This document shows positions 16,509-24,319 of a stretch of 34,630 nucleotides of DNA, piece by piece. The position numbers and the translations under genes were made by a program. Source of the stretch: RPQK01 sp041946865 (GTDB taxonomy: Bacteria > Acidobacteriota > UBA6911 > RPQK01); NCBI GenBank assembly GCA_041946865.1, contig JBHGBF010000104.1, positions 1 to 34,630 on the forward strand. Direction: 5' to 3'. The notes under the pieces were generated by a model that saw only the letters and a list, made by a program, of their open reading frames with translations, had not been told where the DNA came from and searched no databases. Position 1 is the stretch's first letter; each line of letters starts with the position of its first letter.

Positions 16509-17686
16509 ACGTAATCCTGGGTGTGACGGGCTGTATCGGCGCGTACAAGGCCGCCCTCATTCTGCGGTTGCTGCAGAAAAGCGGTTGTGAGGTCTTCCCG
16601 GTGATGACCGCCCATGCCCAGGAGTTCATCTCCGCTCTTACTCTTGAAAAGCTCTCGGGACATGAGGTTGTCAGCGACCTCTTTCAGGATCACGACACGT
16701 CGATCGAGCATATTTCGCTGGCCCGAAGGGCAGATGTGGTGCTCGTTGCCCCGGCAACAGCCAACATTCTCGCAAAGTTCGCCCACGGTATTGCCGATGA
16801 CTTCCTGAGCACGCTCTACGTCTCCACGACTGCCCCGGTCATTGTTGCGCCGGCCATGAACGTCGAGATGTGGCGGCACCCGGCCACCCAGGAGAACGTG
16901 AAGATTCTTGAAAGCCGGGGTGTTCGTGTTGTGCACCCGGAAAGCGGCTACCTGGCCTGCGGGGAAGTCGGGGAAGGTCGGCTGGCCGAGCCGGAGTCGA
17001 TCGTACAAGCCGTCCTTGCCCTGTTGCAGGGAAAGCAGACGCTCACGGGGCGCAGAGTCCTGGTGACGGCCGGCCCCACCGTCGAGGATCTCGACGCTGT
17101 CCGCTTCATTTCGAATCGCTCGTCAGGGAAAATGGGGTACGCGATCGCGAGCGAGGCGCAACGACGAGGGGCGGCGGTCGTGCTGATCTCCGGGCCTACT
17201 CACCTCGATCCCCCACCCGGGGTGGAATTCGTCCGGGTGCGATCCGCCCGCGAGATGGCGGCGGCGGTGTTGGAGCGATTTCCAGCCACCGATGCGTTGG
17301 TCATGGCAGCGGCGGTCAGCGACTACCAGCCGGCCGAGCCTGTCGAGGGAAAAATCAAGAAGGATTGCCGGCCGCTTCAGCTGGCACTCGTCCCGACGCC
17401 GGATATTCTGAAAATGCTGGGCCAACAGAAACAGGCCCAGATCCTGGTCGGCTTTGCGGCCGAGTCGTCAAACCTCCGTGAGTACGCCCTGCGCAAGCTG
17501 CAGGAGAAGCGTCTGGATCTGATCGTGGCCAACAATATTGCGGGTCCCGACGCGCCGTTCGGTTCTGATTTCAACCGAGTGATTTTCCTCGCGCCGGACG
17601 GCGAAGAGGAACTGCCCGTTCTGTCCAAGAAAGAAGTGGCCGGAAGACTATGGGACCGGATCGAAAGCCTGCTGAACAGCCGATAA
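16505..17686 (+). CDS. coaBC: Bifunctional phosphopantothenoylcysteine synthetase/decarboxylase
   Basis: CoaBC (Dfp) makes 4'-phosphopantetheine for coenzyme A: CoaB joins cysteine to phosphopantothenate with CTP, and CoaC decarboxylates the product with FMN. The 393-residue protein has CoaC first (about 1-175): VTGCIGAYKA, the active-site His in SIEHISLARRADV, the PAMNVEMW motif, and the Cys in GYLACGEVGEGR. CoaB follows (about 180-393): VTAGPTVEDLDAVRFISNRSSGKMG, AAAVSDYQP, a Lys in KIKK, and GFAAESSNL with VANNI. All key motifs are present. The start overlaps the rpoZ stop by 4 bases. Confidence 0.96.
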   Translation: MNVILGVTGCIGAYKAALILRLLQKSGCEVFPVMTAHAQEFISALTLEKLSGHEVVSDLFQDHDTSIEHISLARRADVVLVAPATANILAKFAHGIADDFLSTLYVSTTAPVIVAPAMNVEMWRHPATQENVKILESRGVRVVHPESGYLACGEVGEGRLAEPESIVQAVLALLQGKQTLTGRRVLVTAGPTVEDLDAVRFISNRSSGKMGYAIASEAQRRGAAVVLISGPTHLDPPPGVEFVRVRSAREMAAAVLERFPATDALVMAAAVSDYQPAEPVEGKIKKDCRPLQLALVPTPDILKMLGQQKQAQILVGFAAESSNLREYALRKLQEKRLDLIVANNIAGPDAPFGSDFNRVIFLAPDGEEELPVLSKKEVAGRLWDRIESLLNSR

Positions 17687-18573
17687 CCAAGGCTGGGTTC
17701 GTGGCCCTGGTCGGCCGTCCCAATGCCGGCAAATCCACATTGCTCAACCTGCTGATCGGTCAGAAAGTCGCGGCAGTCAGCGACAAACCCCAGACGACAC
17801 GCAACCGCATCCTCGGAATTCGCAATCAGGGAGACAGCCAGTTTATCTTCGTCGATACGCCGGGTATCCACCGGCCTGGCTACAGGATGAACGAACGGAT
17901 GATGGAGACCGTCTACGAGGCGGTCAAGGACGTCGATGTCGTGGTCCATCTGGTGGATGCGGCCGAGCGTTTCGGAAAAGGGGAGCAGTACGTGCTCGAT
18001 CTCCTCAAGCAGGCTGAAAAACCAGTCCTTCTTGCTCTGAACAAGATCGACCTTGTCAACAAAGGAAAGCTCTTGCCGATGATTCAGTTCTTTTCCGAGC
18101 AGAAGGATTATTCGGCCATTGTTCCTCTGTCAGCCCTGACAGGCGAGAACGTGGAAGTCCTGCTGGACGAAATCGCCCGCCTGCTTCCCGCCGGCGAGGC
18201 CCTGTACCCGCCCGAGTACGTCACTGATCAGCATGAGCGTTTCATCGTCTCTGAGATCATCCGCGAGAAGGTCTTGTCTCATACCCGCGAAGAGCTCCCC
18301 TATGCCACTGCCGTCCGGATCGACGAGTTTGACGAAAGCCAGCGGGCCGAAGGCCTCGTCCGGATTTTTGCTTCGATCATCGTTGACAAAGAGTCGCAGA
18401 AGAAAATCGTGATCGGCCGGGCAGGCCAGATGATCAAACAGATCGGCATCGAAGCCCGGCAGGAAATCCAGTCTTTTCTCGAGGTCCGCAAGGTCTATCT
18501 CGACCTTAACGTCAGAGTCGTCCCCGGCTGGCGCAATCTCGACCAGCTGCTCGACGAGATGTGGAACGTCTAG
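17650..18573 (+). CDS. era: GTPase Era
   Basis: Era binds the 3' end of 16S rRNA and helps mature the 30S subunit. The 307-residue protein has a complete GTPase domain: GRPNAGKST (G1), DTPG (G3), NKID (G4) and SALTG (G5), with the QTTRN switch I. The C-terminal KH domain has GRAGQMIKQIG and ends with the conserved LNVRVVPGWRN. The ATG at 17650 overlaps coaBC by 37 bases and is the only ATG in frame before the G1 loop, so the start fits. It is a typical member of this housekeeping operon. Confidence 0.96.
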   Translation: MGPDRKPAEQPITKAGFVALVGRPNAGKSTLLNLLIGQKVAAVSDKPQTTRNRILGIRNQGDSQFIFVDTPGIHRPGYRMNERMMETVYEAVKDVDVVVHLVDAAERFGKGEQYVLDLLKQAEKPVLLALNKIDLVNKGKLLPMIQFFSEQKDYSAIVPLSALTGENVEVLLDEIARLLPAGEALYPPEYVTDQHERFIVSEIIREKVLSHTREELPYATAVRIDEFDESQRAEGLVRIFASIIVDKESQKKIVIGRAGQMIKQIGIEARQEIQSFLEVRKVYLDLNVRVVPGWRNLDQLLDEMWNV

Positions 18574-18648
18574 CCAAGGATTACGAGCTGCAAGCTGACC
18601 GCTGGTCGCTTACTGCTGGCCGCCTTTCGCCCCGGTGTCCCCTTACCA

Positions 18649-18657
18649 TGTTAGGAT
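18649..18657 (+). promoter_or_regulatory. Extended -10 element just before the glycosylase gene
   Basis: TGTTAGGAT fits an extended -10 (TG, one base, TAGGAT). It ends six bases before the ATG at 18664, so transcription would begin at or next to the start codon. No -35 is visible and the 90-bp gap after era has no ribosome site before the gene. This is a weak call. Confidence 0.3.
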
Positions 18658-18663
18658 TTCAGC

Positions 18664-19374
18664 ATGAACGTCTCTGAATACCTGAAGTTCTATTCAGAGC
18701 TGGGTGTATCCCATCTGAAGCTGCCGGAAACCAACGGGCGGGTGCAAATGATCACGTCCCCCGCCTCCGGTTCAAACGCGGCTTCCGAGATCGTGGCAGC
18801 CGGCCCTGTGGACCTCCAGGCCATTCGCGACGAAATCGGAGACTGCCGGCGCTGCAAGCTGGCCGGCGGCCGCAGGCATATCGTCTTTGGTTCCGGCAAC
18901 CCCAAGGCCGAGCTCATGTTTGTCGGTGAAGCTCCGGGGCAGGATGAAGACCTTCAAGGGCTTCCTTTCGTGGGCCGAGCCGGCCAGCTCCTGACGAAGA
19001 TCATTGAGGCCATCGAGCTCAAGCGCGAGCAAGTCTATATTGCCAACATTCTGAAATGCCGGCCGCCCAACAACCGGCCGCCCGAGCCTGACGAGATTGC
19101 CGCTTGCGGCGGTTTTGTCCAGAAACAGATCGAGGCGATCCGGCCCCTTATCGTAGTCGCGCTCGGCAAGTTCGCCGCCCAGACGCTCCTCAACATCGAG
19201 ACGCCGATTACCCGCATGCGGGGCAAGTTTTTCGACTACCATGGTATTCCCCTCATCCCGACTTATCATCCCTCATATCTGTTACGGAATCCGGGCGCCA
19301 AGCGCGAGGTCTGGGAAGATATGAAAGCCGTGCGGGCGCGCCTGAAAGAACTCGGAAGCAGCTACTATCGGTGA
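18664..19374 (+). CDS. Family 4 uracil-DNA glycosylase (4Fe-4S)
   Basis: Removes uracil from DNA at the start of base-excision repair. The 236-residue protein has the family-4/5 motif VGEAPGQDED (residues about 87-96), the uracil-binding PFVGRAGQLL, and the C-terminal HPSYLLR with H202. The four cluster cysteines C61, C64, C132 and C148 are present in the spacing typical of iron-sulphur UDGs. About 50 variable residues precede the domain. This gene next to priA is a common pairing. It has no clear ribosome site, only the -10-like element above. Confidence 0.95.
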   Translation: MNVSEYLKFYSELGVSHLKLPETNGRVQMITSPASGSNAASEIVAAGPVDLQAIRDEIGDCRRCKLAGGRRHIVFGSGNPKAELMFVGEAPGQDEDLQGLPFVGRAGQLLTKIIEAIELKREQVYIANILKCRPPNNRPPEPDEIAACGGFVQKQIEAIRPLIVVALGKFAAQTLLNIETPITRMRGKFFDYHGIPLIPTYHPSYLLRNPGAKREVWEDMKAVRARLKELGSSYYR

Positions 19375-19381
19375 TTGACTG

Positions 19382-21640
19382 ATGCCTGCCAGGTTTTTCG
19401 CCGACGTTGCCGTCCCTCTTCCCATCCATCAGCTGTTCACCTATGAAGTCCCAGACGAGCTGCAGGACACCGTGATGCCCGGCATCCGCGTTCTGGCCCC
19501 CTTCGTTAATCGCCGGCTGGTCGGAATAGTGGTTAGGAAGCACTGCGATCCGCCCGGAGACGGGACGGATTTGAAGAGCCTGCTGGCGATTCTGGATCAG
19601 GCGCCGCTAATCGGTTCTCGGCTCCTTGAGCTGGGTTTGTGGCTTTCGTCCTACTATCTCGCCCCTCCGGGCGAGGCGTTCCGGGTGATGCTGCCTCCCG
19701 GCCTGCTTTCGAAATCCGTCATTACCGATCATGACCGCCATTGGCCGGTGCGCAGACAGCTTGCTGTCGTTGCAGTCGGCGACCGGGGCGAACAGCACAT
19801 CAGCGTCAGACAGGAAGAGGCGCTGGAAAAGCTCCAATCCTCATCGCTTCCGCTGCTGCTGACCGAGGCTGCAAAGCTCGGCATTACGGTTTCAGTGCTG
19901 CGGTCGCTGGCTGCGAAGGGCGTCATTCGACTGGAGCCGGCGGAAGTGGTCCGCTCGCCCTGGTCGACCACGCACATCCAAGACGGCGAAACACGAAAAC
20001 ACGTCCTGAACGAAGAGCAGCAGCGGGCTTTCTGCCTGATTGTGAATGGCCTGTCGGCAGGATCGTTCCAAAGCCTGGTTCTGCACGGCGTCACGGGAAG
20101 CGGCAAAACGGAAGTTTACCTGAACGCCATCAGTGAAGCGCTAAGGCAAGGACGGACGGCGCTTCTGCTGGTTCCCGAAATCGGGCTGACGCCTCAGGTC
20201 GCGCGCTACTTCCAGAGCTGGTTTCAAGACGATGCGGCTATTCTGCACAGCGGGTTGTCGGGTGGAGAGCGCTTTGACCAGTGGCGACGGATCAAGCGGG
20301 GCGAGGCAAGAGTGGTGATCGGCACCCGTTCGGCGGTGTTCGCTCCGCTCGAGAATCTCGGCCTGCTGATTGTCGATGAGGAACATGACGGCTCCTACAA
20401 GCAGGAGGAGACGCCGCGCTACAACGGCCGCGACACGGCCGTCAAACGGGCGCAGCTGGAAAACGCCGTGGCCGTCCTCGGCAGTGCCACTCCCCAGCTG
20501 GAAACCTACTATCTGGCAACCAGCCGGCGGCAGTACGGCTACCATCAGTTGACGTCGCGTATCCAGGAACGGCCCCTGCCCACAGTCCGTCTGGTCGACA
20601 TGAGAATCGAGCTCCAGAACCGGGGCAAGGCAGCTGTCATCTCGGAGGCTCTCGAGGAAGCCATACGGCTCAGACTGGCAAAGGGGCAGCAAGTCCTGGT
20701 TTTGCTCAACCGCAGGGGCTACTCGCCTTTGCTGCTTTGCCGGAGCTGCGGCTCGACCGAAGTGTGCAACCAGTGCAGCATCAGCCTCACCTATCACCAG
20801 GAAACCAATCGCCTGTGCTGCCATTACTGCGGGTACAGCCGCGCTGTCCCGAAAAAGTGCGGCAATTGCGGTAAGCAGTACCTGTACTTCGTGGGAGAAG
20901 GGACCGAGCGAGCAGAGGAGCTGCTCAGGGAGCTGTTTCCCAGTGCCCGCCTGGCTCGCGTTGATCGGGACACGGTCCAGCGACGAGGCACGATGGCCCG
21001 GATTTTGAGCGAGTTTGCCGCCGGCAAGACGGATTTGCTGGTCGGCACCCAGATGATCGCGAAGGGACACGATTTTCCTCGCGTCACCCTGGTGGGGGTG
21101 CTGGCGGCGGAACAGTCGTTGCGTCTGGCGGACTTCCGTTCGGCGGAACGGACGTTTCAGCTGCTCCTCCAGGTGGCCGGTCGGGCGGGGCGCGGCGACG
21201 AGCCGGGGGAAGTCATTGTTCAGACCTACTTTCCGAATCACTACAGCGTAAAGTACGCGTGTGCCCAGGACTACGAAGAGTTCTTCAAGCACGAAATTGA
21301 ATTTCGACGCATGTTTCTTTACCCTCCCTTCGCCGCCCTCGCCAACATTATCGTGACCGGGAAAGACCGGGGACGGACGGAAGAGCAGGCAGCCGGGATC
21401 GTCCGGATTCTGGTTGAAGAAAGGAAGCGGCAGTCGCATGAGGAACGAATGCGCTTTCTGGGGCCGGCGCCGGCGGTCCGAGAGCGCCTGCGGGGCGAGT
21501 ACCGCTTCCAGATTCTGATCAAGACGACCAGCCGTCCGGAGCTTCACCGGGTCTTGGAGGCTTTGACAGGCCGGGTAAAAGAGCTGGGCGGCACGGGGAA
21601 GGGAATCTCAGTGGATGTCGACCCGATCAGCTTGCTGTAA
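19382..21640 (+). CDS. priA: Primosomal protein N' (replication restart helicase)
   Basis: PriA recognises abandoned replication forks and loads the replisome. The 752-residue protein is full length. Its N-terminal 3'-DNA-binding domain starts FFADVAVPLPIHQLFTYEVP. The helicase core has GVTGSGKTEV (Walker A), LLIVDEEHDGSYKQ (DEEH box), GSATPQLE and, later, LLQVAGRAGRG. A zinc region with eight Cys (LCRSCGSTEVCNQC, LCCHYCG, KKCGNCG) lies between the helicase halves. It starts seven bases after the glycosylase stop. Its C-terminus ends in VDVDPISLL, as in other PriA proteins. Confidence 0.97.
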   Translation: MPARFFADVAVPLPIHQLFTYEVPDELQDTVMPGIRVLAPFVNRRLVGIVVRKHCDPPGDGTDLKSLLAILDQAPLIGSRLLELGLWLSSYYLAPPGEAFRVMLPPGLLSKSVITDHDRHWPVRRQLAVVAVGDRGEQHISVRQEEALEKLQSSSLPLLLTEAAKLGITVSVLRSLAAKGVIRLEPAEVVRSPWSTTHIQDGETRKHVLNEEQQRAFCLIVNGLSAGSFQSLVLHGVTGSGKTEVYLNAISEALRQGRTALLLVPEIGLTPQVARYFQSWFQDDAAILHSGLSGGERFDQWRRIKRGEARVVIGTRSAVFAPLENLGLLIVDEEHDGSYKQEETPRYNGRDTAVKRAQLENAVAVLGSATPQLETYYLATSRRQYGYHQLTSRIQERPLPTVRLVDMRIELQNRGKAAVISEALEEAIRLRLAKGQQVLVLLNRRGYSPLLLCRSCGSTEVCNQCSISLTYHQETNRLCCHYCGYSRAVPKKCGNCGKQYLYFVGEGTERAEELLRELFPSARLARVDRDTVQRRGTMARILSEFAAGKTDLLVGTQMIAKGHDFPRVTLVGVLAAEQSLRLADFRSAERTFQLLLQVAGRAGRGDEPGEVIVQTYFPNHYSVKYACAQDYEEFFKHEIEFRRMFLYPPFAALANIIVTGKDRGRTEEQAAGIVRILVEERKRQSHEERMRFLGPAPAVRERLRGEYRFQILIKTTSRPELHRVLEALTGRVKELGGTGKGISVDVDPISLL

Positions 21641-21653
21641 GGTCCCAAGCAAC

Positions 21654-22070
21654 GTGAAAGTCTCGATCGAAAAGTCGATTGTCGCCGAAATGCTCGCCCA
21701 TGCGCGAGAAAGCTCGCCGATCGAGTGCTGCGGGCTGCTGACCGGGGAAGGAGACCATACGTCCGGCATCAGAAAGGCGACTAATCAGCTGGCCAGCCGA
21801 TTCGCTTTTTTCATCCCGCCCGAAGAGCTCTTTGACTTCTTTCGCGCTCTGCGGGCCTCCGGCCGGCAATTTACCGGAATCTATCATTCGCATCTTACCG
21901 GCCCTGCCGCTCCGTCGTTGCGTGACCTGGAGGAGTTCCATTATCGGGAGGTATGCTACTGGATCATCTCGCTGGCCGGCAGAGTGCCTGACATCCGGTG
22001 TTACCGATGGGGTAAAATGACTTTCGAGGAGATCGGCTACGAAGTTGTGGAGGCCAGGGCAAGCAGGTGA
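21654..22070 (+). CDS. JAMM/MPN (M67) family metallopeptidase-like protein
   Basis: A 138-residue stand-alone Mov34/MPN protein. The zinc-binding JAMM motif is complete: E24, then H78-S-H80, S88 and D91 (HSH, seven residues, S-x-x-D). Bacterial relatives cleave sulphur-carrier protein adducts in cysteine, thiamine or molybdopterin pathways, but no partner gene is nearby, so the substrate is unknown. I chose GTG 21654 because VKVSIEKSIVAEMLAHARES matches the normal family start and follows the priA stop; ATG 21615, overlapping priA by 26 bases, is the alternative. Confidence 0.85.
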   Translation: MKVSIEKSIVAEMLAHARESSPIECCGLLTGEGDHTSGIRKATNQLASRFAFFIPPEELFDFFRALRASGRQFTGIYHSHLTGPAAPSLRDLEEFHYREVCYWIISLAGRVPDIRCYRWGKMTFEEIGYEVVEARASR

Positions 22071-22156
22071 CGGCGGGAAAAAATGGATAGCAGTCATCAA
22101 CTGCCGGGGTCAAGCGGCCGGCCGTCAGTTGTCAGCACGTTTCTCAGGATCATGCT

Positions 22157-23224
22157 ATGAGTCTTGATGTGTTTGCCCAGATTCGAGCTTGGGCCCCCCG
22201 AGAGCTACTCAACCTGCTCGATCAGTTCGTGTACTTCTTTCCCCAGGAAACCCGGCTCAGTCTGAAGCGCGTCATCGACACGGTACCTGCGGCTCCCGAC
22301 AATCTAACCAAGGTCTACGAGATGGTCCGGGAGCAGTGGAAAGACCTGCGCGGCCAGAACAGGCTGACGATTGCAGTTGTCGGTCCGGGGCAGACTGGAA
22401 AAACCGGCCTCGTACGGGCCTTGACCAGACGGCAGACCGGAAACTCGGTCCGCTTTGAAGTCGTCGATATTCAGGGCCTGGATGAGTACCTGGGCTATGA
22501 GCGCGAAACGGCGCCTTCCGAGGAACTGGTGTCCGCGGACATCGTGCTGTTGGTGCTGGATGCCCAGTACAGTGTTTCGGACTCAACCGTTCGGATGTAT
22601 CGCAAGCTCGCCCAGGGACCGGCCAAACCGGTGGTGCTGTTGAACAAGATTGATCTTGTTGAAGGCGCGCGAGAAGTCGTCAAGGCCGCCTCCCGGCGGC
22701 TTAAGACCCCGGTTCTCCCGATGTCCGTCCTGGACGAGGAGAAGATCGACGACTTGCTCCGGGGAATAGTGGCTGCTCACCCGCGCAGTCTGTACCCGCT
22801 GTCCCGCGCTTTCCCCGGCTTCCGAAAGGCCTTTGGCCATCAGATCGTCTACGAGGCCTCGTGTGCCGCGACCATCGCTGGTGCGCTGCGCATCCCGTTT
22901 CCTGCCTTCGTGTCTTCAGGCGCGGTCCACGGGGCGATGATTCTGAAGCTGGCCCGGGCTTACGGGCTGAGGCTGGATACCGAGCGTGCCCGTGAGCTCA
23001 TCCCGATGCTCGTCCTGGATATTGCCTTTGATCGCGGGTTGGAGTACCTCAGGAATCGCTTTCCTGAGAGAGAAACCCTGATTTCTGCTTCCCTCTCCGG
23101 GGTCTTCACGTACGCCCTCGGTCGGGCGGCAATTCGATACTTCGAGTGGGTCACGGAATGTCTTGACACTGGCCGCGTCTTGCCGGGCCCCGGGAATCAT
23201 CAGTTTTCATGGAACAAGGACTAA
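22157..23224 (+). CDS. Divergent GTPase with DUF697-like C-terminus
   Basis: A 355-residue protein with an N-terminal helical part (about 1-65), a P-loop GTPase domain (about 70-220) and a C-terminal helical domain with possible membrane segments. G1 is GPGQTGKT (76-83) and G4 is NKID (163-166), both good. The G3 motif, normally DxxG with a Pro-Gly, is DIQG (104-107). The end, LISASLSGVFTYALGRAAIRYF, resembles the Gly-rich hydrophobic region of DUF697 proteins. Function is unknown; relatives associate with membranes. It overlaps the following metal exporter gene by 16 bases, so the two may be co-translated. An 86-bp gap precedes it. Confidence 0.75.
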   Translation: MSLDVFAQIRAWAPRELLNLLDQFVYFFPQETRLSLKRVIDTVPAAPDNLTKVYEMVREQWKDLRGQNRLTIAVVGPGQTGKTGLVRALTRRQTGNSVRFEVVDIQGLDEYLGYERETAPSEELVSADIVLLVLDAQYSVSDSTVRMYRKLAQGPAKPVVLLNKIDLVEGAREVVKAASRRLKTPVLPMSVLDEEKIDDLLRGIVAAHPRSLYPLSRAFPGFRKAFGHQIVYEASCAATIAGALRIPFPAFVSSGAVHGAMILKLARAYGLRLDTERARELIPMLVLDIAFDRGLEYLRNRFPERETLISASLSGVFTYALGRAAIRYFEWVTECLDTGRVLPGPGNHQFSWNKD

Positions 23225-24111
23225 ACCGGGCCAACGGCACGCGGGCGCTGAAAATCGCTCTCGTCATCACCGCCGTCTTCATGCTTGTTGAATTCGCGGG
23301 CGGGCTGTGGACGAACAGCCTGGCCCTGACCGCCGATGCGGGCCACATGCTCACGGACGTGGCGGCCCTCGGCCTGAGTCTGTTTGCGGCCTGGTTCATC
23401 CGCCGCCCCGCGACTCCCGAGAAAACCTACGGCTATTTTCGGGTAGAAATCCTGGCGGCGTTGCTGAACGGAGTCTTCCTGGTCGGAATTGCTCTCGTGG
23501 TCTTCTACGAGTCGTATGTGCGGTTTCTAAAGCCCGAAGCAATCAAGACCACCGAGATGATTCTGATCGGCGTCCTCGGGCTCATAGCCAATTTGGCCTC
23601 GGCTTCCGTGCTCCACGGTAGTCACACGCACAGTCTGAATATCAGGGGCGCGTTTTTGCATGTCCTCGGGGATATTCTGGGGTCAGTGGCGGTCGTTTGC
23701 GCCGGTTCTGCAATTGCCCTCTGGGGGGTTTTCTGGGCCGACCCGATGGTGAGCGCCCTGGTGAGCCTGCTGATCCTCGTCAGCGCTTGGAGGCTGGTGC
23801 GCGATTCTGTACTGATTCTGCTCGAAGGAACACCTGCCCACGTGAACCTGCGAGCCATGAGGAAAGAACTGTGCGAGGTCCCGGGCGTCAGCTCGGTTCA
23901 TGACCTTCACGTCTGGACCCTCACTTCCGGTGTCCACGTCATGACCTGTCATGCGGTGCTTTTGCCGGGCGAAAACGCCAACCAGATCCTTGAGCAGTTG
24001 AACAAGGTCTCCCGGGAGCGCTTTCGGGTTGATCACACCACCATCCAGATCGAGGATCCGGAAGTGTGCCGCGGCACCAACCGCATGTGCCGCCGCGCTG
24101 CCGAGGGGTAA
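23209..24111 (+). CDS. Cation diffusion facilitator metal exporter (CzcD/ZitB type)
   Basis: A 300-residue inner-membrane proton antiporter of the CDF family, exporting zinc or related divalent metals. The membrane domain has six helices. The first metal-site half is D43, H46 and D50 in DAGHMLTD, and the second is the His/Asp pair in HVLGD, the pattern of zinc/cobalt/cadmium exporters rather than manganese or iron ones. The cytoplasmic C-terminal domain (about 210-285) has VHDLHVWTLTSG and HTTIQIE. A histidine-containing loop, HGSHTHS, lies between helices 4 and 5, as in zinc CDFs. The start overlaps the upstream GTPase gene. Confidence 0.93.
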   Translation: MEQGLNRANGTRALKIALVITAVFMLVEFAGGLWTNSLALTADAGHMLTDVAALGLSLFAAWFIRRPATPEKTYGYFRVEILAALLNGVFLVGIALVVFYESYVRFLKPEAIKTTEMILIGVLGLIANLASASVLHGSHTHSLNIRGAFLHVLGDILGSVAVVCAGSAIALWGVFWADPMVSALVSLLILVSAWRLVRDSVLILLEGTPAHVNLRAMRKELCEVPGVSSVHDLHVWTLTSGVHVMTCHAVLLPGENANQILEQLNKVSRERFRVDHTTIQIEDPEVCRGTNRMCRRAAEG

Positions 24112-24319
24112 ACTGCCCTTCGCCCCCTTCATCCTTCGTCCTTCGTCTTTCCACGCACCCGACGCGCTACCCGTCCGCTGACGGTCCGCAAAAGCGCTGC
24201 GCTTGCGGCTCCGTGGCGCTTTCGCTTCTTCCTTCATCCTTCATCCTTCCCTTCGCCCCTCCGCCCCTTCCTTTTCTCTCCGCCGCTCTTCATGCTACGA
24301 TTCCAGATGACCTAATCTC
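24112..24319. repeat. Pyrimidine-rich spacer with palindromic repeat copy
   Basis: The 208-bp gap before the phosphate operon is a C/T-rich tract with decayed copies of TTCATCC and CTTCGTC (for example ccttcatccttcatccttcc at 24231-24250). Between the tracts lies CCGCAAAAGCGCTGCGCTTGCGG (24186-24208), an inverted copy of the palindromic repeat at 12801-12815. A possible extended -10, TGCTACGAT (24293-24301), lies 18 bases before phoU. I see no PhoB-type box. Confidence 0.55.

Noticed and set aside
20141..21547. 468-codon minus-strand frame opposite priA
   Set aside because: PriA is complete with all motifs on the plus strand; the antisense frame has no recognisable domain.
22095..22134. Hairpin CAACTG / CAGTTG in the gap before the GTPase gene
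   Set aside because: Only a 6-bp stem with a 22-base loop and no T-run; too weak to call a terminator or regulator.
24112..24319. PhoB box upstream of phoU
   Set aside because: No tandem CTGTCAT-like 11-mers could be found in the pyrimidine-rich spacer.
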